64,000 nucleotides of DNA from Selenomonas sp. AB3002. GTDB taxonomy: Bacteria; Bacillota; Negativicutes; Selenomonadales; Selenomonadaceae. Position 1 is the stretch's first letter, and each line of letters starts with the position of its first letter. Position numbers and translations under genes: made by a program. The stretch covers positions 230,001 to 294,000 of the forward strand of contig NZ_JNIO01000007.1 of the NCBI RefSeq assembly GCF_000702545.1, given 5' to 3'. Of this stretch, positions 1 to 10,917 are shown piece by piece. The notes under the pieces are model-generated. The model did not search any database. It saw only the letters and a program-made list of their open reading frames with translations, and was not told the origin of the DNA.

Positions 1-3409
<3,409 letters not shown>

Positions 3410-3476
3410 TCTAAGATGTTCAACACAAAGTAATTCTTCTGTATAGTTTTGAAAGAGCAATCTTTCAATTGAATAT

Positions 3477-3591
3477 CCAGTGGCGATGCCTAGATGGATC
3501 CACCTGTTCCCATTCCGAACACAGTAGTTAAGCATCTAGAGGCCGAAAGTACTTGCCTGGAGACGGGCTGGGAGGATAGGAAGCTGCTGGT
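3477..3591 (+). rRNA. rrf: 5S ribosomal RNA, copy 1
   Basis: The block has 5S features: 'CCACCTGTTCCCATTCCGAAC', then 'AGTAGTTAAG', and a terminal stem pairing 'CCAGTGG' with 'CTGCTGG'. It directly follows the 23S gene. Length of about 115 nt is typical. Confidence 0.93.
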
Positions 3592-3597
3592 TTATAT

Positions 3598-3712
3598 CCG
3601 GTGATGATGCCTGAGTGGTCCCACCTGTTCCCATTTCGAACACAGTAGTTAAGCACTCAGAGGCCGAAAGTACTTGCCTGGAGACGGGCTGGGAGGATAG
3701 GAAGTTGCCGGT
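3598..3712 (+). rRNA. rrf: 5S ribosomal RNA, copy 2 (tandem)
   Basis: A second 5S gene starts about 6 nt after copy 1. Paired changes in the helices (for example 'GCCTAGATGG' to 'GCCTGAGTGG', matched by 'CATCTAGAGG' to 'CACTCAGAGG') preserve base pairing. This indicates a functional paralogue under selection, not a decayed repeat. The rrn terminator follows at once. Confidence 0.93.
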
Positions 3713-3718
3713 TAAGTG

Positions 3719-3742
3719 AAAGCACCCTGCGGGGTGCTTTTT
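3719..3742 (+). terminator. rRNA operon terminator
   Basis: The perfect inverted repeat 'AAGCACCC-TGC-GGGGTGCTT' is followed by a T run, 7 nt after the second 5S gene. It closes the rrn operon. Confidence 0.93.
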
Positions 3743-3771
3743 TATGTTAGCAAAGGAGGGTTACTTCACCA

Positions 3772-4962
3772 ATGTCAATGTCCGAATCAACCAGATTATG
3801 GTTAACTGTCTTTCTCGGCATGATGACCGCCATGGCGCCCCTTTCCACCGATATGTACCTGCCTTCGCTGCCTGTGATGCAGGCGGATTTTGGCATTTCG
3901 GCTTCCATGGTGCAGCTGACGCTCACCATGACCATGCTGGGCATGGCTTTGGGGCAGATTTTTGCCGGGCCGGTGAGTGACTACTATGGCCGCAAGAAGC
4001 CCCTCATTATCGGCATGGTGGCCTTTACCGCTGCCACCTTTGGCTGCGTGCTGGCGGAGAATATTATGGCTTTCCTTTGCTTCCGCTTTGTCATGGGCTT
4101 TGCAGGTGCCAGCGGCATCGTAGTGGCCAAGGCCATCGCCCGTGATGTTTGCGAGGGGCCGGAGCTCACCCGCTTTTTCGCTATGCTGATGATGGTGAAC
4201 GGGCTGGCTCCCATCATCGCCCCGGTCATCGGCGGGCAGATTCTCCTTTTCACCACCTGGCGGGGTGTGTTCGTCACCCTGGTGGCCATAGGCTTTGTCC
4301 TGCTCCTGGCAACCCTGGTCTACAAGGAAACTTTGAGCCCGGAGAAGAGGCTGGCAGGGATAAGGGCTTCCTTTGCCAAATTTCCCCAGCTTTTGAAGAA
4401 CCGTTACTTCCTGGGACATTGCCTCCTGCAGTGCTTTGTTTTCGGTGGCTTCTTCGCCTACCTCTCAGGTTCCTCCTTCGTGTTTCAGAACATCTTTCAG
4501 GTGTCGCCGCAGGTATACAGCCTGATTTTCGGCGGCATCGGGGGGGGGCTTCTGGTGGCGGGAGCCTTGCCTGCCCGCCTGGCGGGACGGGTGCCGGATG
4601 AGAAGATGCTGCAGACGGCTATGCTGATATCTTTCTTTGGCTCCGTCCTGCTGTTTGTGGGATTCTGGTTTGAAGTGGGGCTGGCCGTGATTTTGCCCAT
4701 TCTTTTCTTCACCATTACGCCGCTCTCGGTGCTGGGGGCATCAAGTTTCTCATTGGCTCTCTCCAGGCAGGGCAAGAACGCAGGCACCGCCAGTGCTCTC
4801 CTGGGGTTCTCTTCCATGATCCTGGGGGGCTGCATGATGCCACTGGTGGGCATCGCCGGTGAGCATACGGCCATCCCCATGTGCGTGATGATGATAGCGG
4901 GGTATGGGCTGGGCTACATTATTTACCTCCTAATGATTGCGCCGGAGCATAGGAAGGATTAG
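3772..4962 (+). CDS. Bcr/CflA-type multidrug efflux MFS transporter
   Basis: This 396-residue inner-membrane protein has about 12 hydrophobic segments and belongs to the major facilitator superfamily. The opening 'PLSTDMYLPSLPVMQ' is the hallmark of the Bcr/CflA branch, where the Asp takes part in proton coupling. 'GPVSDYYGRKKPL' (about residues 66-78) is the MFS loop 2-3 motif. Members export drugs such as bicyclomycin or chloramphenicol by proton antiport. The actual substrate cannot be read from sequence. The ATG at 3772 has an 'AAAGGAGGG' ribosome site about 10 nt upstream. The gene stands alone between the rRNA terminator and the hsd locus. Confidence 0.88.
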   Translation: MSMSESTRLWLTVFLGMMTAMAPLSTDMYLPSLPVMQADFGISASMVQLTLTMTMLGMALGQIFAGPVSDYYGRKKPLIIGMVAFTAATFGCVLAENIMAFLCFRFVMGFAGASGIVVAKAIARDVCEGPELTRFFAMLMMVNGLAPIIAPVIGGQILLFTTWRGVFVTLVAIGFVLLLATLVYKETLSPEKRLAGIRASFAKFPQLLKNRYFLGHCLLQCFVFGGFFAYLSGSSFVFQNIFQVSPQVYSLIFGGIGGGLLVAGALPARLAGRVPDEKMLQTAMLISFFGSVLLFVGFWFEVGLAVILPILFFTITPLSVLGASSFSLALSRQGKNAGTASALLGFSSMILGGCMMPLVGIAGEHTAIPMCVMMIAGYGLGYIIYLLMIAPEHRKD

Positions 4963-5068
4963 ACTGAGCCTGCGTGGAAATTTGAACGCACGGATTTCCA
5001 GCAGAAATTCTCTGAGTGGGCAAAGGGATAAGCGATGAATATATCTTGAGAGAATGAAAGCATAAGAC

Positions 5069-5106
5069 AGGCGCCTTATCTTTGGCAGGGGATAAGGCGC
5101 CTTTCC
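5069..5106 (+). terminator. Rho-independent terminator after the MFS gene
   Basis: A 12-bp stem pairs 'AGGCGCCTTATC' with 'GATAAGGCGCCT', followed by a short T-rich tail. It separates the exporter gene from hsdM. Confidence 0.8.
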
Positions 5107-5171
5107 TATTTGCCTGTTATCTGAAAATGTAGTAATATTATGACAAGAGAAACTATGATGGAGGGCTTAGC

Positions 5172-6659
5172 GTGAACAATCAGGAAATCGTGTCGAAACT
5201 TTGGAATCTCTGCAATGTGCTCAGGGATGATGGCATCACTTACCATCAGTATGTGACGGAGCTGACCTATATACTCTTTCTCAAGATGGCAAAGGAGACG
5301 GGGGCTGAGGACAGGTTTTCCCAGGGCATCACCCTGATAGAGGGGCAGAAGTTCACCAACGGGGAAAAACAAGTGGTGCTGGACTATAGCTGGGACAGGC
5401 TCACGGAAAAGTCCGGGCTGGAGCTTTACAAGTATTACAAGGATTTGCTGCGTTTCTTTGGCACCTACTGCACCGGGCGGGTGCGGGAGATTTACCAAGG
5501 GGCTGCTACCAATATCGAGGAACCGAAGAATCTGGAGAAAATCATCTCTGCCATCGACAGCCTGGACTGGTTCTCTGCCAGGGAGGAAGGTCTGGGGAAT
5601 CTTTATGAAGGGCTGCTGGAAAAGAATGCCGGGGAGAAAAAATCCGGGGCCGGGCAGTATTTCACCCCCAGAGTGCTCATTGATGTGATGACCAGGCTCA
5701 TGAAGCCGCAGCCGGGGGAGCGTTGCAACGACCCTGCCTGCGGCACCTTTGGCTTTATGATTGCCGCCCACAGCTATGTGAGGCGGCACACAGATGATTT
5801 CTTTGATCTTGATGCAGATGTGGCAGAGTTTGAGCGGAAAGAGGCTTTCACCGGCTGCGAGCTGGTGCACGAAACCCACCGCCTGGCGCTGATGAATGCC
5901 ATGCTCCATGATATTGACGGAGAAATCACCCTGGGGGATACCCTGTCCAATCTGGGCAAAGGCATGAAGGGCTACGACCTGGTTTTGACCAACCCGCCCT
6001 TTGGCACCAAGAAAGGCGGGGAGCGGGCCACCCGTGACGATTTCACCTGGAGCACCAGCAACAAGCAGCTGAACTTCCTCCAGCATATCTATCGCAGCTT
6101 GAAGCTGGACGGCAAGGCCAGAGCTGCCGTGGTGCTGCCGGATAATGTGCTCTTTGCCGATGGCGACGGGGCGCAGATACGCGCCGACCTCATGGACAAA
6201 TGCGACCTGCACACGGTACTGCGCCTGCCCACAGGCATTTTCTACGCCCAGGGGGTCAAGACCAATGTGCTGTTCTTTACCAGGGGAAAAGAAGCCAAGG
6301 GCAACACCAGGGAAGTCTGGTTCTACGACCTCCGCACCAATATGCCCTCCTTCGGCAAGACCAATCCACTGAAGAAGGAGGATTTCCAAAATTTTGAAGC
6401 CGCCTACGAAGCAGCTGACCGCAAGGCCGTGACAGATGAGCGCTGGAGCGTCTTTACCAGAGAGGAAATCGAAGCCAAGGGCAACAGCCTCGATTTGGGC
6501 CTTATCCGCGACGAGTCCGTGGTAGACTACGAAGACCTACCCGACCCGGCAGAGCGGGGCAGGGAGGACATGGAGCAGCTGGAAGAAGCGCTGGATTTGA
6601 TCAAGGGCGTGGTGAAAAGGCTGGAAGGACTGCGGAAGAAAGAGGAGGGTGTGCAATGA
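5172..6659 (+). CDS. hsdM: Type I restriction-modification DNA methyltransferase, M subunit
   Basis: This is the adenine-N6 methylase subunit, which works with HsdS to methylate the recognition site and with HsdR to cut unmodified DNA. The 495-residue length is normal. An N-terminal helical HsdM_N region is followed by the SAM-binding motif 'DPACGTFGFM' (about residue 187) and the catalytic 'NPPFG' (about residue 273). A C-terminal helix (to 'RLEGLRKKEEG') is typical of HsdS contacts. The start is GTG at 5172, with 'GGAGGG' 7 nt upstream. It overlaps the next small gene by 4 bases (ATGA), so the two are translationally coupled. hsdS follows only after about 1.8 kb of accessory genes, and hsdR after about 4.2 kb. 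Confidence 0.95.
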   Translation: MNNQEIVSKLWNLCNVLRDDGITYHQYVTELTYILFLKMAKETGAEDRFSQGITLIEGQKFTNGEKQVVLDYSWDRLTEKSGLELYKYYKDLLRFFGTYCTGRVREIYQGAATNIEEPKNLEKIISAIDSLDWFSAREEGLGNLYEGLLEKNAGEKKSGAGQYFTPRVLIDVMTRLMKPQPGERCNDPACGTFGFMIAAHSYVRRHTDDFFDLDADVAEFERKEAFTGCELVHETHRLALMNAMLHDIDGEITLGDTLSNLGKGMKGYDLVLTNPPFGTKKGGERATRDDFTWSTSNKQLNFLQHIYRSLKLDGKARAAVVLPDNVLFADGDGAQIRADLMDKCDLHTVLRLPTGIFYAQGVKTNVLFFTRGKEAKGNTREVWFYDLRTNMPSFGKTNPLKKEDFQNFEAAYEAADRKAVTDERWSVFTREEIEAKGNSLDLGLIRDESVVDYEDLPDPAERGREDMEQLEEALDLIKGVVKRLEGLRKKEEGVQ

Positions 6660-6925
6660 AAAACTTTTTTACAGAGATAGATGGCATTACCATGACATTT
6701 AACAATATTGCTACCACAGAGGACGGCATGGAGTATATCAGGATATACTTTGAGAAGCCTGTGGAGGGTGGCTTCAATTTTTTGGAATCTACCTTGCCTG
6801 CCCTTGATGTGGTGGAATCGGAGGGCTTTACAAAGCAGGAGATAAAAGAGCTGTTGGAATATGCCAGCAGGAATGCGTTCATAGTGTGGGAACTGGCACG
6901 GGAAGGCGGTGTCGGGGTTGCCTAA
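6656..6925 (+). CDS. Small hypothetical protein coupled to hsdM
   Basis: This 89-residue, acidic, soluble protein overlaps the hsdM stop by ATGA. The N-terminus reads like a beta-rich start ('GITMTFNNIATTEDGMEYI') and the C-terminus is helical. I do not recognise the family; it recalls small DUF2442/DUF4160-neighbour proteins. The DUF4160 relic begins within its last codons, which fits the common pairing of DUF4160 genes with a small partner gene. It could be half of a broken two-gene module. No function is assigned. Confidence 0.6.
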   Translation: MKNFFTEIDGITMTFNNIATTEDGMEYIRIYFEKPVEGGFNFLESTLPALDVVESEGFTKQEIKELLEYASRNAFIVWELAREGGVGVA

Positions 6926-7088
6926 GGTTTGTCAATTAGGGAAATATACCATATTTTTTTGGTCCAGAGAAAATGGCGAACCTATTCATGTTCATGTCTG
7001 TGAAGGGGTTCCTCATGCGGAGGCGACGAAGATATGGATGAATGGCATGGTAAGCTGGAGTACGCAGACTGCAGACATTACCTCCTGA
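6909..7088 (+). pseudogene. DUF4160 family protein, truncated relic
   Basis: Reading from GTG 6909 or TTG 6918 gives '..LPKVCQLGKYTIFFWSRE' followed by 'NGEPIHVHVCEG', the DUF4160 core with its 'PIHVHV' motif. Homology fades after 'KIWMNG', and the frame stops at 7086-7088 after only 56-59 codons; the family is usually about 80-100 residues. The sequence joins an unrelated reading frame near 7035, so this looks like a 3'-deleted gene. A shorter relic of the same family occurs at 15272. Confidence 0.65.
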
Positions 7089-7255
7089 CCTATGGCGACA
7101 AGTACATAGAAAGTGAAGAAGTCCTCTACCAGAACGGCACCGGCAGAGTGTCACTGGTGGGCAAAGATACCCTGACCTGGCAGGACGACCAGGAGCACAA
7201 AGGAGACGGGCTGCTGTTCGTGCCCTTGAGCTCACCGCTGGGGGGCGGGCTGTGA
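7034..7255 (+). pseudogene. Unrecognised C-terminal gene fragment
   Basis: This 73-codon frame begins inside the DUF4160 relic and has no ribosome site. Its body ('YGDKYIESEEVLYQNGTGRV' onward) looks like the C-terminal part of a soluble or secreted beta-rich protein. Its 5' end has apparently been replaced by the DUF4160 sequence. I cannot name the parent family. Expression is doubtful. Confidence 0.4.
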
Positions 7256-7280
7256 GGATGAGTTTGATGAGGGGCATGGT

Positions 7281-8105
7281 GTGATGGATATTAAATTTTC
7301 TTTTGATAAGCTCGTAGAAAGCACCCGCAGCATACATAATGCTACTGCAGGATGGGCGAAGAGTGCCGTGAATCAGTCGCTGACTGTACGCAACTGGATG
7401 ATAGGTTGCTATATTGTGGAATATGAGCAGAATGGAAATGACCGCGCGGAGTATGGGGTAAGACTGTTAGAGAATCTAGCCGAAAGATTGTCTATCAAAG
7501 GGCTTGATAGAACCATGCTGAATTTGTGTAGGATGTTCTATTTAAGGTATTCACAACTGGATGAAGCTGTATGGAGTAGAGTAAAAAAAATCAGTAAATC
7601 TGGCGAAGCATTTCTTTTGATGCCTGCTGTGATGGATGATGAGAAAAAAGGCGATATTAGAATTTGTGAGACAGTGTCTCACAAATTCAAAACAGAGCCG
7701 AATTTTTTGTTGAGTCATCTGTCTTTTAGTCATATTCGAGAGATAATGACCATCGATGATTCGTTTGAAAGATTCTTTTATGAAACGGAATGTATCAAGT
7801 GCGGTTGGAGTGTTCGTGAACTTAGAAGACAGATTGCCACCAACCTTTATTTGCGGGCAGGCATCAGCAAAAAGCCGGAGTTGCTGCTATCCCCAGGAAC
7901 AGGGGATATAACTATCAAAGAGCCATTTGCACTTGAGTTTTTGGGGCTAGAGGCAAAGGAAGCTATAACTGAATCTGATTTGGAAGATGCACTTGTAAGT
8001 CATTTGGAAGAATTTCTGATAGAGCTAGGGAAAGGCTTTTGTTTAATTCGTGAAAAAATACTAGGAGGGGTTATTTATGGTTACGATGCGAGCTCAGGCT
8101 GTTGA
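7281..8105 (+). CDS. DUF1016 (YhcG-like) nuclease, lacking its nuclease domain
   Basis: The N-terminal DUF1016_N domain is clear: 'RNWMIGCYIVEYEQNG', 'YGVRLLENLAERL', and later 'LSFSHIREIM' and 'ECIKCGWSVRELRRQI'. Full family members are about 330-380 residues and end in a PD-(D/E)xK nuclease. Here the frame is lost right after 'EEFLIELGKGF', where that domain should begin, and stops at residue 274. The frame then runs into the next gene, so the catalytic part is deleted. The sequence is AT-richer than hsdM, which suggests transfer. Starts are GTG 7281 or ATG 7284. YhcG-type proteins often accompany restriction or defence loci. Confidence 0.75.
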   Translation: MMDIKFSFDKLVESTRSIHNATAGWAKSAVNQSLTVRNWMIGCYIVEYEQNGNDRAEYGVRLLENLAERLSIKGLDRTMLNLCRMFYLRYSQLDEAVWSRVKKISKSGEAFLLMPAVMDDEKKGDIRICETVSHKFKTEPNFLLSHLSFSHIREIMTIDDSFERFFYETECIKCGWSVRELRRQIATNLYLRAGISKKPELLLSPGTGDITIKEPFALEFLGLEAKEAITESDLEDALVSHLEEFLIELGKGFCLIREKILGGVIYGYDASSGC

Positions 8106-8448
8106 TATGATATACAGACTGCCAGATAAAGAAGTTGTTGCTGTGATAAATTTCTTGAATAATATCCTCAATAAAGATAAGTATGACAATGATACGATTG
8201 CTGGAAATGAAATGGACTTAGCATTTGAGCGACTGGAAAAATGGCGTGAGTATAACAAAGAATTTTTTGAACCGGATTTTGATTGGAAAAAAGAAGTAAA
8301 GGAGGCAAGAAAAGAAAAGGTAAAGAAGATGCGCGGGTGCTTGTCTGAATATGCCAGAACAGATGCTAACGAGGTGAAAGAACGCTTGTACATGGCTCGT
8401 TCTTTGCATGGTATAGTACCGCCTGATATTACCCTGGAAGAAGCATGA
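8077..8448 (+). CDS. Antitoxin-like protein without visible toxin
   Basis: This 123-residue protein has a good ribosome site ('TAGGAGGGG') before ATG 8077, inside the end of the broken DUF1016 frame. The N-terminal 'RAQAVDMIYRLPDKEVVAVI' is a short dimerisation-type domain seen in antitoxins of the DUF2281/Phd kind. The charged middle ('FDWKKEVKEARKEK') and the 'MRGCLSEYA' segment match the toxin-wrapping tails of such antitoxins, which often carry 'GxLxxYA'. No PIN, RelE or Fic toxin follows; hsdS starts 43 nt later. It is therefore an orphan antitoxin, or a regulator inside the hsd operon. Confidence 0.55.
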   Translation: MVTMRAQAVDMIYRLPDKEVVAVINFLNNILNKDKYDNDTIAGNEMDLAFERLEKWREYNKEFFEPDFDWKKEVKEARKEKVKKMRGCLSEYARTDANEVKERLYMARSLHGIVPPDITLEEA

Positions 8449-8491
8449 GAAGAATGGCTGAGGAAAATGAGTGTAGCTGGGGAGGTTTGAC

Positions 8492-9886
8492 ATGGCGCGG
8501 GCGGTGAGGAAGAAGGAACTGACGGCAGAGGAACGGCTGGCAGCAGCACTGGTGCCGGAGGAGGAGCAGCCTTATAAGGTGCCGGGGAATTGGTGTTGGA
8601 CATACATTGGAGCTGGATTTGATGTAACATCAAGCAAGCGTGTTCACAAACAAGATTGGTTAAGCGAAGGGATTCCTTTTTACAGAACGAGGGAACTTGT
8701 AAAGCTTTCGGAATACGGTTGCGTTGATAATGATTTGTTCATATCCAAGGAACTTTATGAGAAGTTTAAGGAAGAATATGGAATTCCTAAGCTTAATGAT
8801 TTATTAATAAGTGGCGTTGGAACTATAGGTGTTCCATACATAATTGAGGATGATAAACCATTCTATTTCAAGGATGGAAATGTTGTTTGGTTTAAGAACA
8901 AAGGATTGTTTAATTCTAGATATGTATTTTATCTTTACAAGGGTTCGTTCATGAAAAATCAGATTCATAGCATGTCAGCTGGAACGACAGTAGATACATA
9001 CACGATAGTAAACGCGACAAGAACGAAAGTGCCCCTGCCTCCTCTCCCAGAGCAACAACGCATTGTAACCCTTATCGAATCCCTCTTTGCCGACTTAGAC
9101 GAGGCGAAGGAGAAACTCACGGCGGTGGTGGAGGGATTTGCCCAGCGAAAGGCGGCAATCTTGCACCAGGCGTTTACGGGGGAGTTGACGGCGAAGTGGA
9201 GAGAGGAAAATGGAATAAGCTTTGGAGAGTGGCGAAGTGTTAGAACACAGGATGTTTGTGAGAAGATAGTTTGTGGGAAAACACCAAAGGAATTTATTTC
9301 CGAAGTTGGAGAGGTTCCTTTCCTAAAGGTATATAACATTGTAGATGATAAAGTAGACTTTGAGAAGATTCCACAATACATACCTAAAGAGATAAGTGAT
9401 TCCAAATTAAAATCTTCAGTGTTAAAACCAAAAGATGTTATTATGAATATTGTCGGCCCGCCATTACGTAAAATTGCTATCGTTCCTGATACTTATGCTG
9501 AGTGGAATATGAATCAGGCAATTGTTAGATTTAGACCGAGGGAAGGATTGTATTATCGGTACCTATATTATGCTTTAATTAATCCAGAAACTTTAGATTC
9601 TATTATTAGAGAAACTAGAGGAGTGGTAGGTCAAGCTAATATATCTGTTACGCAGTCAAGAAATCTAATTATAAAGATTCCTTCACTATCAGAGCAACGC
9701 GAAATTGTTCGTATCCTTGACGACCTCTTCGAGCAGGAACAGCAGGCTCAGTCTGCTGTGGAAACTGTCCTTGCTGACATCGACACCCTGAAAAAATCTA
9801 TCCTCGCCCGCGCCTTCCGTGGGGAACTCTCCACCAACAACCCCCAGGAGGAAAATGCGGTGGAGATGTTGAAAGAAGTATTGTGA
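8492..9886 (+). CDS. hsdS: Type I restriction specificity subunit
   Basis: The 464-residue HsdS chooses the DNA site for HsdM and HsdR. Two target-recognition domains are visible (about residues 25-180 and 240-400), each followed by a conserved coiled spacer. The first runs through 'PLPPLPEQQRIVTLIESLF' to 'AFTGELTAKW'. The second runs through 'IPSLSEQREIVRILDDLF' to 'ARAFRGELS'. The internal symmetry is normal. The recognition domains are AT-rich while the spacers are GC-rich, the usual sign of domain shuffling. The ATG at 8492 has 'GGGGAGG' upstream. An orphan antitoxin-like gene precedes it and an Rpn gene follows. Confidence 0.93.
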   Translation: MARAVRKKELTAEERLAAALVPEEEQPYKVPGNWCWTYIGAGFDVTSSKRVHKQDWLSEGIPFYRTRELVKLSEYGCVDNDLFISKELYEKFKEEYGIPKLNDLLISGVGTIGVPYIIEDDKPFYFKDGNVVWFKNKGLFNSRYVFYLYKGSFMKNQIHSMSAGTTVDTYTIVNATRTKVPLPPLPEQQRIVTLIESLFADLDEAKEKLTAVVEGFAQRKAAILHQAFTGELTAKWREENGISFGEWRSVRTQDVCEKIVCGKTPKEFISEVGEVPFLKVYNIVDDKVDFEKIPQYIPKEISDSKLKSSVLKPKDVIMNIVGPPLRKIAIVPDTYAEWNMNQAIVRFRPREGLYYRYLYYALINPETLDSIIRETRGVVGQANISVTQSRNLIIKIPSLSEQREIVRILDDLFEQEQQAQSAVETVLADIDTLKKSILARAFRGELSTNNPQEENAVEMLKEVL

Positions 9887-9909
9887 GATTTAGGAGGCGA
9901 GAACTAAGC

Positions 9910-10710
9910 ATGGCAGCATATAGAACAAAAGCATGGGAAGATTTGACCATAGCCGATGATTATATGTTCAAACTTGTCATGAAACATGAGCGCTTTTGCA
10001 AACGGCTAATCGAGAAAATACTAAAAATAAAAATTCGCCACATCGACTATCTTGACGATGAGAAATCACTAAAATTTCGCTATGCAGGCAAAGGCGTCAG
10101 ACTTGATGTTTATGTTGAAGATGATGCAAATACAGTCTATGATATTGAAATGCAGGTACGCGACTATGGAGATAAGGAACTGACCCACCGCACCAGATAC
10201 TACCAGTCAATGATTGATGTAGATGCCTTGACCGCTGGTTCGGATTACAAGGAACTAAAAAATTCATTTGTAATCTTCCTTTGCCCCTTCGGGCTATTTG
10301 ATGGCAAAAGACATTTATATACCTTTAGGAACGTTTGCATTGAAGATAAGGAACTGGAGTTAATGGACGGAACCTCTAAAGTGTTCCTTTGTTCCGAAGG
10401 ACAGCTTGATGATGTTTCTACCGATGTGAAAGCATTTCTTGATTACATGAAGGGCCTTCCGTCTGCAGATGACTTTGTCAATGAGATTGATGGATTTATC
10501 AAGGAAATCAAGGTTAAAGAGGAAGAAAGGGTGAGTTACATGACCTACGAAATGAAAATGCGTGAAGCTCACGATGATGGTATGGATGAAAGAAGTGTTC
10601 AGGTTGCTATCGACATGCTTAATGATAATGAACCAATGGAAAAAATCTTGAAATATTCTCGCTTACCCAAAGAGCGTATCGAAGAATTATCCAAAGAAAT
10701 AAAAGGGTGA
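9910..10710 (+). CDS. Rpn/PD-(D/E)xK nuclease family protein
   Basis: I start this 266-residue protein at ATG 9910, with 'AGGAGGCGAG' upstream. It is an Rpn-type protein, often labelled 'transposase (putative) YhgA-like'. The N-terminal 'KAWEDLTIADDYMFKLVM', then 'GVRLDVYVED' and 'YDIEMQV' give the D...ExQ nuclease core. 'RTRYYQSMID' and 'FVIFLCPF' follow as in the family. Known Rpn proteins cut DNA and promote RecA-independent recombination. The tail, from 'VSYMTYEMKMREAHDDGM' to 'LSKEIKG', is repeated in the next frame. Its position between hsdS and hsdR is unusual. Confidence 0.85.
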   Translation: MAAYRTKAWEDLTIADDYMFKLVMKHERFCKRLIEKILKIKIRHIDYLDDEKSLKFRYAGKGVRLDVYVEDDANTVYDIEMQVRDYGDKELTHRTRYYQSMIDVDALTAGSDYKELKNSFVIFLCPFGLFDGKRHLYTFRNVCIEDKELELMDGTSKVFLCSEGQLDDVSTDVKAFLDYMKGLPSADDFVNEIDGFIKEIKVKEEERVSYMTYEMKMREAHDDGMDERSVQVAIDMLNDNEPMEKILKYSRLPKERIEELSKEIKG

Positions 10711-10910
10711 GTTACATGACCTACGAAATGAAAATGCGTGAAGCTCACGATGATGGGATGGAAGAAGGCATAGAAAAAGGTAAAGAAGAAGCTAATGTCA
10801 ACACTGCTATCAAGATGCTCCGCAAAAACAAGCCTGTTGAAGAAATAGTCGAATTCACGGAGTTGACAAAAGAACGTGTAGAGGAACTGGCTTCGCAAAT
10901 CAAAGGATGA
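10707..10910 (+). CDS. Duplicated C-terminal tail of the Rpn protein
   Basis: The 67-codon frame starts at GTG 10707, overlapping the Rpn stop (GTGA), or at ATG 10716. It repeats the Rpn tail: the opening 'SYMTYEMKMREAHDDGM' is identical and the 3' half is diverged but alignable ('LTKERVEELASQIKG' versus 'LPKERIEELSKEIKG'). A run of about 50 bases is identical between the two copies. It may be made as a small protein that modulates oligomerisation, or represent a spare tail cassette. It ends 8-10 bases before hsdR. Confidence 0.6.
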   Translation: MSYMTYEMKMREAHDDGMEEGIEKGKEEANVNTAIKMLRKNKPVEEIVEFTELTKERVEELASQIKG

Positions 10911-10917
10911 GTTGCAT

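Noticed and set aside
5106-6389. 427-codon minus-strand frame opposite hsdM
   Set aside because: It is antisense to a clear methylase gene with motifs and has no ribosome site; GC-rich genes give long antisense frames.
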